The notes under the pieces were generated by a model. That model did no database searches and had not been told where the DNA came from. It saw only the letters and a program-made list of their open reading frames with translations. This document shows, one piece after another, positions 13,216 to 24,849 of a stretch of DNA of 64,000 bases. Numbering within the stretch: the first letter of the stretch is position 1; each line of letters begins with the position of its first letter. This DNA comes from Ailanthus altissimus. Taxonomy: Eukaryota > Streptophyta > Magnoliopsida > Sapindales > Simaroubaceae. The stretch lies in the NCBI GenBank assembly GCA_946807835.1, contig OX327706.1, positions 22,681,001 to 22,745,000 of the forward strand, written 5' to 3'. Both the position numbers and the translations under genes were made by a program.

Positions 13216-14270
13216 TCGTTTTACTCTTTTTTAAGCAGGGAATATAAAATCGCGTTTATCGTATAAATTTGAAATTTTCTAAATGCATTTGAATTGTAAA
13301 AGTCTAACAAATATATCCTTTTGAATTCACATCTCACCATAAAATATATTGTATTATCTAAATCATAGAATGAACTGTGGATTATAATTGTTCAGTTCGA
13401 ATGTTTGTAATGGAACTAAAAGGTTAGTTTATTAAATAATATTCCTATATATATATATATATATATATATTTATAAGACTTACTTAACTATCTAATATAA
13501 AACGTAACATAATGAAGTGAAGTATGTGTGCTACCTCTACCTTACCTATGAAAGTTAAAAGAAGCATTTGCTTTTAGAAGAAACGTGCAACTGATTTACA
13601 ATGAACATTTTTTTTAATAGTGGTTTTAAGGAAAATATTTTCAAATGCATTCTTAATTCAAACTTCAGCCAATTTATTTTTCTTAACTATACAATGAAGG
13701 ACACAAAGGCCGTGACTAGATGTTTCAAGCCCGTTTAATAATTTTGTAATTTTTAAAATGATCACTGTCAATTATGTTGAAAAATAATCAACTGCAAAGA
13801 AAATCAGTTTCTGTTTCATAAATTATATTTTTAAAAATATTGTGAATTCATATATGTGTTAACAGTTCAGTAATAAAATGATTAATAGTACATCTTTATT
13901 TTAACTTTAATAAAAGTACCAAGTTTAAATATAAAAAAAATTATTGTGAATTTTAAAAATAATTAATATGCGCTTAGTAAATTCTACTATAATAATAATA
14001 ATTTATTATTTTTAAAAATAATACATAATATATTTTTATATAAATATATTAGTAATATATATACTTATGTATATATGTTTAATATTTATACACATATATA
14101 TTTGTATGTTTTTTTTTGAACAAATATATATTTTAATTAAATAATAACTATAAGTTTTAAGAGTTTTTGGATTTAGATGGAGATATATCACATTTCACCT
14201 TTTTACATACGTTGCTCAATTAAGTAACACAGTTCTAATTATTTGCACACGAATTGAGAGTAAAAAAACG
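13216..14270. other. AT-rich spacer absent from LBD unit 2
   Basis: The segment lies between two blocks that are adjacent in unit 2, so it is either an insertion in unit 1 or a deletion in unit 2. It has a (TA)n run near 13450-13470 and no gene. No terminal repeats were identified. Confidence 0.5.
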
Positions 14271-14720
14271 GAAAAGAGAAATGGAAAGGCAAGTGGGGTA
14301 ATTCGGGACCAATAAACAATAGCAGACCGATGGAATGACAGCATCAGAATATTCATATCAATCTATGAATCAATTTTTTTTTATAAAAAAAAATTGGAGC
14401 ATACCATGTCCAATCCACGCACGTGATTAACGTCTCGTCAGATCATTAAAACTCGGTGTGAGGATTTCCTTTTCTTTTCTTAAAAAAAAAAAAAAAGACT
14501 CTGAATAAAATAATAAAGAATGAGACAAAAGAGACGATTTGCATATGCCGTAGCCCCTGGGCCATCAAAATTATCGAGTATCATGAACCATTCCTCCTAG
14601 GACCAGATTGGTCTCCTCTCCTACGTACTGTTGTTGAAATTTTGTTTGGAGGCCTAAACAATTGTTTTATGTCACGATGCAAGATTTTGAATAGCCAATT
14701 ATATGGAAATACCCATTTCA
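14271..14720. repeat. Distal block 2 of LBD unit 1 (paralogous to about 21130-21545)
   Basis: The sequence is collinear with the second block. Both share GAAATGGAAAGGCAA / GAAATGAAAAGGCAA, a CACGTG-containing 24-base motif (14420 and 21256), GATTTGCAT..GTAGC.C..GG, CATTCCTCCT, and 'GAAATTTTGTTT' / 'GAAATTTTATTT'. No coding potential is seen. Confidence 0.75.
14420..14443. promoter_or_regulatory. Conserved G-box motif in unit 1 distal block
   Basis: CACGTG (14420-14425) is followed by ATTAACGTCTCGTCAGAT. The paralogous site at 21256 differs by one base. CACGTG is the core bound by bZIP and bHLH factors. A regulatory role is inferred only from conservation between the two duplicates. Confidence 0.35.
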
Positions 14721-15214
14721 CTCATCAAAGTCATAACATAAATATAAAGTCCTTACCACCAACTTTGTAGTAAACGAAAAACTCCTTTTAATTCTTGTTC
14801 TAAGCGTTTTGTTAGGTGGGTTCCTCGAGCTAGCAATTAATATCTGTCCTGACCTTGAGCCAGTGAACCCCAGGTCGAATTCGAAACATGAGTAATGCTA
14901 TTAAACAATAGACAAAAAGAATGGTGATAAAGACAAAAGGAGAAGAGACTGCAACAATCCAAACACAAAAGAGTGACTCGTTCCATCTCTCTCTCTCTCT
15001 CTCTCTCTTCCCTCTGAAACTAGCATCAAGGAAAAGGCATATGTAATAAATGGAATGAGTCCCTGTGCACGCAATTGCTTACCAAAACACTGACTAGCTA
15101 TGGTGTAGGGACTGGGTCCCCCTGCGCCACTATGCGTTGGGTAGTCAGTGGTCGCACCGCAGCATGGCCATCATCATCATTATTCATCCCTCGTTCCAAT
15201 TAAAACACACCACC

Positions 15215-15256
<42 letters not shown>

Positions 15257-16539
15257 CCTTCCTACTTCCTTTTTGTCCCCCCTCAACCCTTTTCGCTCCT
15301 TTCTAATTTTTTTTATTTTTTTTCAAGTGTCGTTTTCTTTCGTGACATTTTCACGAATGGTTTACATTTACACTATTTTCTCTCTCCCTCCTCGCTTTCC
15401 GTTAAAGCAAAGCGAACCAAGTTATTCGTTTACTACCCTTTCCGGACCTAACACCATTTTTCGAATTTACCCAAACAATTTTTCTTCATATTAAACTGTT
15501 GCTTGTTTAATAAAGCTTATATTATGTGTTAAGGATAAGAGTGTCATTATACTTCTGAATTATCATGTAAATAGTGTTAAAGCTGGTTTCTCAAAGAATG
15601 AAAAAATATATTAATTCAGTAAAAAATAGCTGGAAATCAAGCCAATTCCTATCACACGAAATATATATTACATGTGACATACACAATCACATGCTTATTT
15701 TCTTTTAATACATATTTACAATATCCACACAAATTCGCACATAATCACATGCTTACTTACGTACATATACTTTAAAATTTCAACTTTTAATTTTTTGAAA
15801 TTACAAATATGTCATTATTAAATTTAAAAATTATTATCAAATTGTTAACTAGATAGGCTATTTTTAAATTTTTATTATAAATTAATATATTAAATAATAA
15901 AATCATGTATCTGTTACTTAATATATTTTTTGGATAAAAAATTTTGAGATTATTTAAAATTAATAATATTTTTTTATGAAAATCGGATGGACGATGAATT
16001 GACCAGAAGAGACGGTAGCGGATTACGGACCGAACGGTTAATATTGATGCCAGTACCTACCAGTTCTCGGGGGCGCGCATAAGGTTTAATCACTTCAAAA
16101 ATGAAGGAAAATGCTAAGGTCGTGTCAAATAAGTCAATGAAACGACCGTGTGCAGGTGACCAATCTCCGTACGGGCTCTGGCCGACAATAGCTGGTCGCA
16201 AAACCCATCTCTGAATTTCCTCTCATTTGTCTCGTGACTGGTGCCCTGTGATGCAAAGGAAGGTTGGAGGAGTATTAATGAGTATCGAGAAACGATTTGC
16301 TGGAGTTGGTTTTACGAAAATACCCCTGTCCAGCTGGTAGAGACAACTGTCAATTAAATGGTGGTGGCACTCTCACTACAAGAGTTTAACGCGCACGCTA
16401 CACGGACATGTGCTGCCCTCAGAAGATAATTATACCCTCGGTTAGCAAGCGTATATTGAAATTACATGAATACCCACCAAACATTAATGGAGATTCTAAT
16501 GTCATTTAAAGTAAATGATAAGGTTCTATTTGCTCAATT
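14721..16539. other. Intergenic spacer with two (CT)n microsatellites
   Basis: Uninterrupted CT/TC tracts lie at about 14986-15008 and 15219-15253. The DNA near 15980-16260 is GC-richer than its surroundings. Frames crossing the microsatellites encode only low-complexity peptides and are not genes. Confidence 0.6.
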
Positions 16540-16810
16540 ATGACACATTTATTTTTGTGAAGTCAATCTTGTCATAAAAATGATGTTGTAGTTTATGAAA
16601 GTTCAATTTTTGATTGAAGTTGTTTTCTCTTAGACATTAAAAGTAGCATTCGTTTTACTTCATACAAAGAATAATTTTTCCCCACCAAAATGCAATTACC
16701 CTCTACTTATCTAATTTGTTTAAACATATAATTTTTTTATTATTATTCTACGGATATAAATAGGCAAATTTAGTAATGTTCTTATAATTTATATCATTTT
16801 ATGTACCTCT
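16540..16810. repeat. Proximal block of LBD unit 1 (paralogous to about 33400-33740)
   Basis: Landmarks shared with the segment right of the Copia element are CATTAAAAGTAGCATTCGTT / CATTAAACGTAGCATTAATT, 'TACTTATCTAATTTG' / 'TACTTGTCCAATTTGG', and TTATTCTACGGATATAAATAGGCAAA-type sequence followed by 'TTTAGTAA'. The collinearity shows that unit 2 was split by the retrotransposon. Confidence 0.75.
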
Positions 16811-17720
16811 GTAACTTTAAACTCAAATACTTTGATGCCTCTTGAATTACTCTTACATAATAAATAAATAAAAAAATCACGAGAAAAAAATAATTTTATT
16901 TAACCGTTTTACATTATTAACATCAAAAATTAAAATAATTAAAAATTCTATATAATTGGTCGAGCCATAGCTAAAACAATGATAAATTCTATCAATAAAA
17001 TAGGTCTTTTGAAAAATTCATCATAAATTTGAGAATTAAAATTTATCATAAATTTAAGAATTAAAATTTATAGTTACGATAAATTTAAATTAAATGTTTC
17101 ATTATTCACGGCATTTATTAACGTGTTCAATAATTATTTTTTAAAATATTGTCTTTACATTAACATTAAATATCGTGTTTCAAATTTATTTTTAAAAAAT
17201 AAGAGAATATACGAATATTCAAAAGTGTGTCGATCATTAAAAGTAAGATAACAATATAGATTTTTAATCATATATCATTTTATACAATAACAATTGTCAT
17301 TTTTTCCCTCTATACTAATATAGTAGTTATGGATAGGTTAATTAATTTGAAGTATTTTAAAAAATATATATTATTGTGTAACATTAAATAATTAACGGAT
17401 TCAGTAATAAAATGAATATTTTCTTTACATAATAAAATACAATTGATTATGTAAAGAAAGTATTAAATAGTAAAGAAAGTATTATTTGTAATTTGTAGTT
17501 ATACGAACAAGGGTAATTTCGGCAATAGATGAATTTCGTACAGGGACAAAGAGGTAAGTCAGAGAAGTATTAAATAGGAGCTCAGAAGTCAGAATAAGAG
17601 CTCCATCCCCCTTCACGGCTCATTAGCCTAATAAATTCACTACAATAAATAAGTAAATAAAATATTAGGCATTTCATCTCCTACATAAATGACGCCCTGG
17701 CCCAACTCCTTTTTAATCCA
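16811..17720 (+). promoter_or_regulatory. Upstream region of LBD copy 1
   Basis: AT-rich DNA upstream of the LBD transcription unit. From about 17530 to 17660 it resembles the corresponding region of copy 2 (about 42775-42910), including GACAAAGAGG, TCAGAATAA and ACGGCTCATTAGC / GATGGCTCATTAGC with TTAATAAATTCA. This is the likely core promoter. No TATA box is assigned. Confidence 0.45.
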
Positions 17721-18040
17721 TCATCATCTCTCTCTCTTTCTCTCATTTTCAACAATCAACCCCCTCTCTCTCAAACTCTACCTCTCTATTTTTTATTTTT
17801 TAATTCTACTTTTCATATTAGGTAATTTACCATTTTCTCATTCTTCTTCTGCTGTTGGTATCGTTTAACTCAAAGATTGGATCGCGAACCCTAGACCAGA
17901 GAACTCTATTTCTATGGTGCACTCTCTCTCTCTAAGGTCCTTGAGTGTTGTCGAAATTTTTTCCACCAGTTGGCTCAATAATCATCGTAAACACATCGAC
18001 GTTTCGTATTCTTCGCGTCCTTAATTTTTTTGCATTGCAG

Positions 18041-18110
18041 GTTTTATTACATGTGGACCGAGACACTGGCTGTGATCTGAATCGAGTTTGTTAAACAACA
18101 TAATCAAAAG
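18041..18110 (+). other. Non-coding leader exon of LBD copy 1
   Basis: Bounded by TGCATTGCAG at its 5' side and AAAAG|GTATAT at its 3' side, and nearly identical to 43336-43405 of copy 2. The downstream acceptor GTGGGTTCAG (ends 18792) is also conserved, so a 5' UTR intron 18111-18792 is likely. It contains a short uORF, ATG at 18051 to TGA at 18078-18080. Upstream lies a conserved AACCCTAGACC motif near 17887. Confidence 0.6.
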
Positions 18111-18809
18111 GTATATAAAATTTTCAGTTATTTTTTTTTCATTATATATATAAAAAAAAAATTGTTTCAACGTTGTAATTTGTTTTTGGGAAAATCTGAT
18201 TCACAATACGAAAAGATCTCACTGTTTGGAAATAGTGATGAAATATTTTGTTTTAATTTCTGTCATTTTAACAAATAAATGGATCTAGAAAGATCTATTA
18301 GGCCATTAGTTTCTTGTATCACAAGATGACAATGAAGCCTGCGAATGAAAGATATATAGATCAACACATAATTTTTTTTTTTTTTTGTTTAAAGACAACA
18401 TAATTGTTCGTGTTTTTTTCATCTCGTCTTTGGTATTCAGAAACTGATGATTATGATTGTTATGTACTTGCTTTTCTTGCTATATGATCAACGTTTTTTG
18501 CTATGTTTATTAGTTACTGTTTGATTATGTGTATCATTTTTTTAAATTAATCATGTCGGTTTTTAAAACAGCATGATGAACTTTTTAACGAACACATTCT
18601 TATATTGAATCAGTAAATGATTTTTTCCATCAAATGTTCCTCTCATTTCTCTCTTATTGCTGGCTAATATTTATATATTTAATAAATAAAATAATCTTTT
18701 ATTTTCTCTCTCTTTATCTTATGTGATGATAATATTTGCTATTGATTTATTTTTCTGGATTCCTTTTTTTTTTAAATATTTTGTGGGTTCAGTTTAGTAA
18801 TCAACGGAA

Positions 18810-19703
18810 ATGTCGTCATCAAACTCGCCGTGTGCAGCGTGCAAGTTTCTTCGTCGAAAATGCACACAAGAATGTGTCTTTGCACCATATTTCCCACCAG
18901 ACCAGCCAGAAAAGTTTGTTAACGTACACAAGGTCTTTGGTGCTAGCAATGTGGCTAAGCTTCTGAATGAACTGAGCCCCAACCTCCGGGAAGACGCTGT
19001 GAACTCGTTGGCTTACGAAGCCAAGGCTCGTCTTCGTGATCCGGTTTATGGATGTGTGGGTCTGATCTCGATCCTTCAACACAGACTCAAGCAAGTTCAG
19101 AGTGATCTTTATAATGCAAAGAAAGAGCTCGCAACGTACATTGGTCCACAAGCGATGATGCCCATGTTACAAGCACAAGCTTTTATGCCTCAACAGCATT
19201 TGGTTAACCCATCATCATCACCATCGACGGTTATACAACATAGCATGTTGCCTATGATGGGTATACCTACAGGATCGTCCCATAGTGGGCAGTTGATGAT
19301 ACGCGATCCACAGCATCCACATCAACATCAGCAGCAGCAGCAGCAGCAGATCTTTGAGTCTCAACAACTAGCTGCAGCCGTGGCTGCCAGAGAGCAACAA
19401 GAGATGATTAGAAATTATGAGCAGCATCAACAACAAGAGCTTGTGAGGTTTAATAGTGGGTACGATGCTCCAGCTGGGACTGCTACCCCTACTGGGTTTA
19501 ACCAATTGAGTGCTACTGCAATGTCTCCTTCTTTGGCACTGGGAAATTTTGATAACCCATATCAGATGCAAGCACAACAGCAACCAGAGCCTCAGCACCA
19601 TGCTACACATCCTCTTCAAGAACAGCTCTTTGCTTCAATCACAACAGGGGAAAGCACCACCAAAGCAACAAGCACCACAAACTCAACAGCAGCAAAAGTA
19701 TAG
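18810..19703 (+). CDS. LBD36: LOB-domain transcription factor, LBD36/ASL1-like, copy 1 (C-terminal frameshift)
   Basis: A single coding exon of 297 aa. The N-terminal LOB domain has the CX2CX6CX3C zinc motif (CAACKFLRRKCTQEC, residues about 8-22), the GAS block (VHKVFGASNVAKLLNEL) and the Leu-zipper-like VGLISILQHRLKQVQSDL that defines class I LBD proteins. The rest is rich in Gln and His, with a polyQ run. Class I LBD proteins are nuclear DNA-binding regulators of lateral-organ patterning; LBD36/ASL1 acts redundantly with AS2-type factors in leaf and petal shape. Relative to copy 2 there is one extra T in CTCTTTGCTTC (19626-19636), so residues from 274 on are out of frame and end at 19703. 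The ancestral frame would have run to a stop at 19738-19740 and ends in GGRSVGPAY, like copy 2. The LOB domain is intact, so the protein is probably functional with a replaced tail. Confidence 0.9.
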   Translation: MSSSNSPCAACKFLRRKCTQECVFAPYFPPDQPEKFVNVHKVFGASNVAKLLNELSPNLREDAVNSLAYEAKARLRDPVYGCVGLISILQHRLKQVQSDLYNAKKELATYIGPQAMMPMLQAQAFMPQQHLVNPSSSPSTVIQHSMLPMMGIPTGSSHSGQLMIRDPQHPHQHQQQQQQQIFESQQLAAAVAAREQQEMIRNYEQHQQQELVRFNSGYDAPAGTATPTGFNQLSATAMSPSLALGNFDNPYQMQAQQQPEPQHHATHPLQEQLFASITTGESTTKATSTTNSTAAKV

Positions 19704-20780
19704 AAGTGAGGGGGGAAGGAGCGTTGGCCCGGCTTATTGAAGTTTTGCAGGTCTTTTGCTTGATTCAAAGAAGCAGGTTTTTCCATTCTAGGTATGTATT
19801 ATTAACTCTGTTTTCATGGTTTTGTGCTTTAGTGGTGTTTGTCCGAGTACATGATGAGGGTTTCTGGACACTAGATGGGGTTTTGCATTTATGAAGACTT
19901 TTATGTTTTATTGTGTAAAATCTGGGTGGGTTTTCATAAATGGGGCAATATAGTGATCTTTATTGCTTAGAGCAATAGAGTTGGTTAAGAGAATTATTGT
20001 CTTTTTGCACTGAGAGGGATATCTCATTCACCTATTATAAGTAGCTCCTATCTTGAATAGCAGCCTTAGATTTACTTCATACCATTCTCCTCTTCTCTTT
20101 ACGACAAAAAAAGAAATGTTGGTATATATAATTGATTAGGTCCAGTGCACATCTTTGAAACTGTGAAGACGTGTTTTTTTTAAAGCATATTGTTATGAAC
20201 TCACCGGCCACGACGGGACAAAAATAAATGGGGGCGGCTGGCGGTGCTGGTTAATGTTAAATCAAATTCATTATCTTGACTTGCACTCACTTTTGCTTCT
20301 TTGTTTGTGCAAAGACAAAGTCACGTTTCTGCCAACTTTTTTTTTTTATTTGATTGAAATCTGATGTGATATTCATCATGTCAAACCATTGAGTTACGTA
20401 CAAGTTCCCTGAAAGCAATGCATTGAATCATTGCCCGGGTTTTGGGGGGTAGAATTTTGAGTTAATTTGTTCCTCTCCGAAATTGATACGAATCTATACC
20501 ATAATTCTAATGCTCCAACGTTTTTATTTAACTTCTTTAATTTATTTCTTATTTTTTCTTTCCTTCTGTTAATTTTCTCAATCCTTGACAGTGTTGATGA
20601 TCAGAAGTGAAAGTACATGCTCGTGAACTATATTGTCTTGTAGAAGATCAACATATCTTTTGAACATCTAAGCAACCAGTCTTTAGACATTGCTTGATGA
20701 AGTTAATCGCCTTTTGTCATGGTTGTTTGAATGTAATTAATGTATAAACTGAAGTTTGAAAACCGTAACGTTGACAATGG
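19704..20780 (+). other. 3' UTR and downstream flank of LBD copy 1
   Basis: Homologous to 44919-45880. Soon after the stop there is a conserved splice-donor-like TCTAG|GTATGTATT (copy 2: TCCAG|GTATGTATT), which suggests a 3' UTR intron. A particularly well-conserved block lies at about 19968-20080. Confidence 0.5.
19968..20080 (+). promoter_or_regulatory. Highly conserved 3'-flank block, LBD copy 1
   Basis: About 115 bases are roughly 90% identical by eye to 45148-45260 in copy 2. They include GGTTAAGAGAATTATTGTCT, GCACTGAGAGGGAT and AATAGCAGCCTTAGATTTAC. The surrounding flank is clearly more diverged. Function unknown; it may be 3' UTR or an enhancer. Confidence 0.45.
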
Positions 20781-20794
20781 CGAACTGAAACCAA

Positions 20795-21545
20795 AGCTCA
20801 AAAAGCATATTGGCATATTGTGCCACATCACATAGCAAAATTTTTATGTCCGTTGCACGATTTTGCCTTACAACAAAACAGAGCACGCTAGGCAAAGCCT
20901 AATGCAAACAAATATATAGATTCAAGTCAAATCAACTTGTTCATACTAAACCCGTCCGTTTGCGGAATATTTGCTAAATTATCTATTCATTCATTAAATG
21001 AGAAACCACAGCACTTCCCTTGTGGGTTGTTTGTTTTAAGTAGGCCCGTCTATTTTTTGTATGGACATTTCGCTGATCAAAGCTTAAACACATGCATGAG
21101 GACAGTCTTAACTTTAAAAGCATTCATTTAAGCGAAATGAAAAGGCAACTAGGGTAAGTCGAGTCCTTGGGGTTGGGGTGGGGGATGTGCATGTCAATCT
21201 GAGAACAAGTTATTTATAAAAAAAAATGATTTGCAGATTCTATGTCAAAACCATGCACGTGATTAACGTCTCATCAGATAATGAAAAGTCAACAGTAAAA
21301 GGGAAAAAGGTCTGGGAGATAGAAAAAAAAGAAAAATGATTTGCATGCAGTAGCGCACGGGCCCGGGGCATTAAAATCATAGTCATCTCTCATCGGCATC
21401 AGCATTCCTCCTCTTCCATTGTGGTCGAAATTTTATTTACTGGCCAAAGTAATTTGGTTACTTCTTCATTTTTCCAGTCCTTGATTATGCATGATCTCGA
21501 ACAGCCAGTGATATCTAAATTATATTCTGAATGGCCAATAATATG
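20795..21545. repeat. Distal blocks 1+2 of LBD unit 2
   Basis: Collinear with 12870-13215 and 14271-14720 of unit 1 but without the intervening 1 kb. It starts just downstream of the copy 1 3' flank, which places the tandem-duplication junction near 20780-20795. It includes the G-box motif at 21256. Confidence 0.75.
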
Positions 21546-22569
21546 GTAATTGGTTACCTTTAAATAAAAAGTAATAAAGATTAGAAGACTAAAAAATTGT
21601 TCAATTTTTTTTTAAATTTTAAATTAAGAGTGAAAGAATTTAAATTCAAGATATTGGAGATAAAGTGTGTTACAAAGTGCTTTACCACTTAGTCAAAACT
21701 AGAACTGGAAGATAAAAAATAAAATCGTACAAATCTATTAGCCCTAAAATTCTAAACATTATACTACAGGCTAAAATTAGATAATTTGGGAGAGGCAATC
21801 TCAAACTTGCATATTATGAATATACATAGGCAATGGATATATTTCATGCCATCAATATATATATATATATATATGTATACACTAAATTTTTATCTTTAGT
21901 AACCATGGACAAGTCGCTGTAATTTTTTTTTTAAAAAAAAACCTTCATTACTATCTTTCAAATAAATAAATAAAAATATTAATATAATTATCCTTTGTGA
22001 CATTTTCACAAACCGCTGATGTGTTCACCAGTTTACTCACTGGCCTAGCATCTGCATGCATTTTTCACTTCATTAAATTACACATAAATTTTCTAAATTT
22101 CATGGAATTACCTAATATATAACTAAGATCTGTTTGCCTATTTAATAAATGTTTCTCCCGTGTGCTACGGATAAAAATGTCTCACATTAATTAGCCTGAT
22201 TAGACGTATTTTTAAGGGAAAATTTTGTAATACCACAAGTTTTGGAATTTTTTTTAACTTATTTAAAATATATAAATTACAATTTTTTTTTTATCATAAG
22301 ACTCTTTGAATGAATAAAAATATTTTCGTATATTAAAATTGCGGAACGACGTTTATATAATAAGTGAGAATGAAAATAATTGATGAATTAAAAAAAAATA
22401 TTATTTTTTTAATTTTTTTATTTAGAATTACAACCAAAACAACACTTTTTAATCTTTTTTTTTAGAAACATAAAAATGTAAATATCAAAGTATTTGCAGA
22501 TTTTACCCTAATAAATCCTATGGACTAGTTGTAACGAATTTGTAAGTCATTTTATCATTCTTAATAGTA
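21546..22569. other. AT-rich spacer of LBD unit 2
   Basis: No gene was recognised. It has a (TA)n run near 21858-21875 and T-rich stretches. It lies between the distal duplicated block and the left LTR of the Copia insertion. Confidence 0.5.
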
Positions 22570-23203
22570 TGGGTGAGCACAAGTCGGGTAAACTAAAAAA
22601 GAAACAAAAGAAACAGTGCAGTAGAGAAAATGTAAAAATTAAGCATACTAAGACACAAAATTATGTGGTTCAGCAATATACTTATGTTCACGATGGATTA
22701 AAGATTTGAATCTCTCTTATTGATGTTTGATTATAAGAAAATCGATCTTAGAAGATCGAGGAATAATACAAATTAAATTTGAAGCTCTAAAGTTTGTTGT
22801 ACAATATTTAAAGTGTGTATTTTCGAACATAACAACCATAGGCACATAAAGTAGTGTGTGTGTGTGTGTATATATATATATAACCCAGAACTCCCCAGCG
22901 TTATAGAGGAAAATGTTGGGGTGTTCTCCTTAAATGACTAGCACCGCAGCGCTAGCACTAGGCAGAACATTCTGCCTGATGTGCCTTGGCCAGCGGTGCA
23001 GTGCTAGCCAAAGGCATATAGGCGTTGCGGTGTCCATACTTGGGAAAATTTCTCCTGTTTCTTCTGTTGTCCAGGCCACTGTTCCATTGAGTTTTCCAAC
23101 CCTTCGTGCATGCATCTGGCTCCAACTTGATTCTGACATACTCTCAAATTTGTCCTGAACATAACAGTCACGAAACATGTGATTTTGCATCACAAATTTC
23201 ACA
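22570..23203 (-). repeat. 3' LTR of the Copia element
   Basis: Aligns with 32268-32887, for example 'tgtggttcagcaata' / 'cgtggttcagtaatg', GGTGTTCTCCTTAA, CTAGGCAGAACATT and TTTCTTCTGTTGTCCA. Its left ~30 bases align poorly, so that border is uncertain. It contains a GC-rich CGCAGCGCTAGC segment. Confidence 0.75.
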
Positions 23204-23473
23204 AATCTCATCTTTAATACAAAATCTCTCTAACAACTCTAAAATAGCAACCCAAGGATTCATCCTATCCACATCACAACTTTAATTACAAGCTGTGATT
23301 CCAGTTAAGTCCATACATAACCTAAACTTAACTGCAATATTTTTTGAAATTGAAATTTTACACAGACTAATAATGCCACTGTAATACACGTGTGTGTTGC
23401 AAAAATAGATGGGTGGCAGAATTAAAAAAAATAAATAATAAAAAAGAGAGAAAATAGGAAGCGGTGGATGTTG

Positions 23474-24832
23474 TTGTATATATATATATCTTGTTTTATT
23501 TTTGTTTCGTTTAAAAAGAAGCAATAGAAATCAAGAAGAAAATAAGCAAAGTTGAAACACAGAAAGAAAGAAAGAAAAAGAGAAAAGAAAAGAAGAAAAG
23601 AAAGGGAGAAAGGAAGAAACCGAGAAGAAAGAAGAAGAGAAAGAGAAAAAAAATTAGGAAATTAGTTTAGGTAGTTAGATTTATACCCAGTGATTTAGCG
23701 AGTAATAGTTTTATAATATTAGAATATTTATATTTTAATATTTATAATATATATCGGTACTAATGATGTCTTTTTACACCCTATGATATAGGAAGTGTGC
23801 CGATAGCGGGTAGATCTCAGAATCCAGACCCAGCTCAGAATTAGCACACTTTTGTGAGTGAATAACTCTACATATATTTTATATGTTTTTAATACAGCCG
23901 TTTATGATTAAATTACTCGTTATCAAATTTAGTCATGATTTATTTTAGACAGATAAGTATTTATGCTATTTAGTATATTCAAAAATGTTTTAGAATTTAT
24001 TATAGTATAATTTACAATTACGTTCAGTAAAGAAATATTTATTTTAGAACAATTATGCTTTCATGATATTATATAGTAGTAGTTTTTGAACCACCATATG
24101 CGTACCCTCCCCTTTAGTATAGTTGCTCTACTCATGCGTTAGATCAGTTTAGTTTGCTCTGCCCGAGCGATGTAGCATTTCGCCAGGTTAGACCAGCTCA
24201 GATCCCCCGCTCTACCTGTGCGTGAGTTACTCCACCAAGTTAGACCAATTTTTCCCCGGGTACAAGTTTGGTGTGGTTTTCAATATAAATGTAGTATATG
24301 TTTCCAGAGCTATGTTATATATATTCAGCTTGATAATAGATTTTATGATAGTTTGTACTTTCAGATTTTCAGATCATCAGTATTATGTCATGATTTTAGT
24401 TTTAACACAGATTTTATGATAGCTCATACTTTCAGTACAAGTTTATTGACTACTCAGTATACAATTTCATGATTATTTTATCTTACAGATTTATACGTGT
24501 ACAATACATATAAAGTATATAATATTTTCAGATTATGTCCACTCACTGAGCCACAAGCTCACCCTTTTTCTTAATTTTTTTAGGTTGTCACAGGAATTTG
24601 TGCAATGTGATATAGTTATCACATTTTGAGGTTGGCCCACGACACGCATAGCTGTATAAATATTTTAGTCTGTGTATTTGTATATCTTTGTATATATTGG
24701 AGTACACGTGTACACCTTTTGTTGAGGCAGGTAGCCTCATTGTATCATATGTATAAGTAAATAGTAAGTTAGTCCCACGTCATTGCAGGATCTGCCTCGA
24801 TTCTCGAGGAGGGCTCGGGTCGGGTCCTGTCA
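23474..24832 (+). mobile_element. Long solo-LTR-like repeat A (nested in the Copia 3' end)
   Basis: This segment is repeated at 34182-37573. Shared landmarks are GTTAGATTTATA, CAGATCCAGTTCAG-type sequence, GCTCTGCCCGAGCGATG, GTGCGTGAGTTACTCCA, 'gagccacaagctcacc' and a GTCATCGCAGGATC...TCGGGTC..GTCCTGT terminus. It interrupts the region beyond the Copia RNase H. No coding region is present, so it is probably a solo LTR, perhaps Ty3/Gypsy by its terminal style. Ends and TSD are unresolved. Confidence 0.6.
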
Positions 24833-24849
24833 ACCACTCTGCACAATAT

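Noticed and set aside
15137..15494. Ser/Leu-rich frames over the (CT)n repeat
   Set aside because: Low-complexity translation of a microsatellite; no splice or family support.
15974..16201. 75-aa minus-strand frame in a GC-richer patch
   Set aside because: No family match from memory and no supporting gene structure.
22543..22547. TAAGT as left TSD of the Copia element (TAAGT also follows the right LTR at 32888)
   Set aside because: The sequence right of 22547 does not align with the LTR start, so the match is probably chance.
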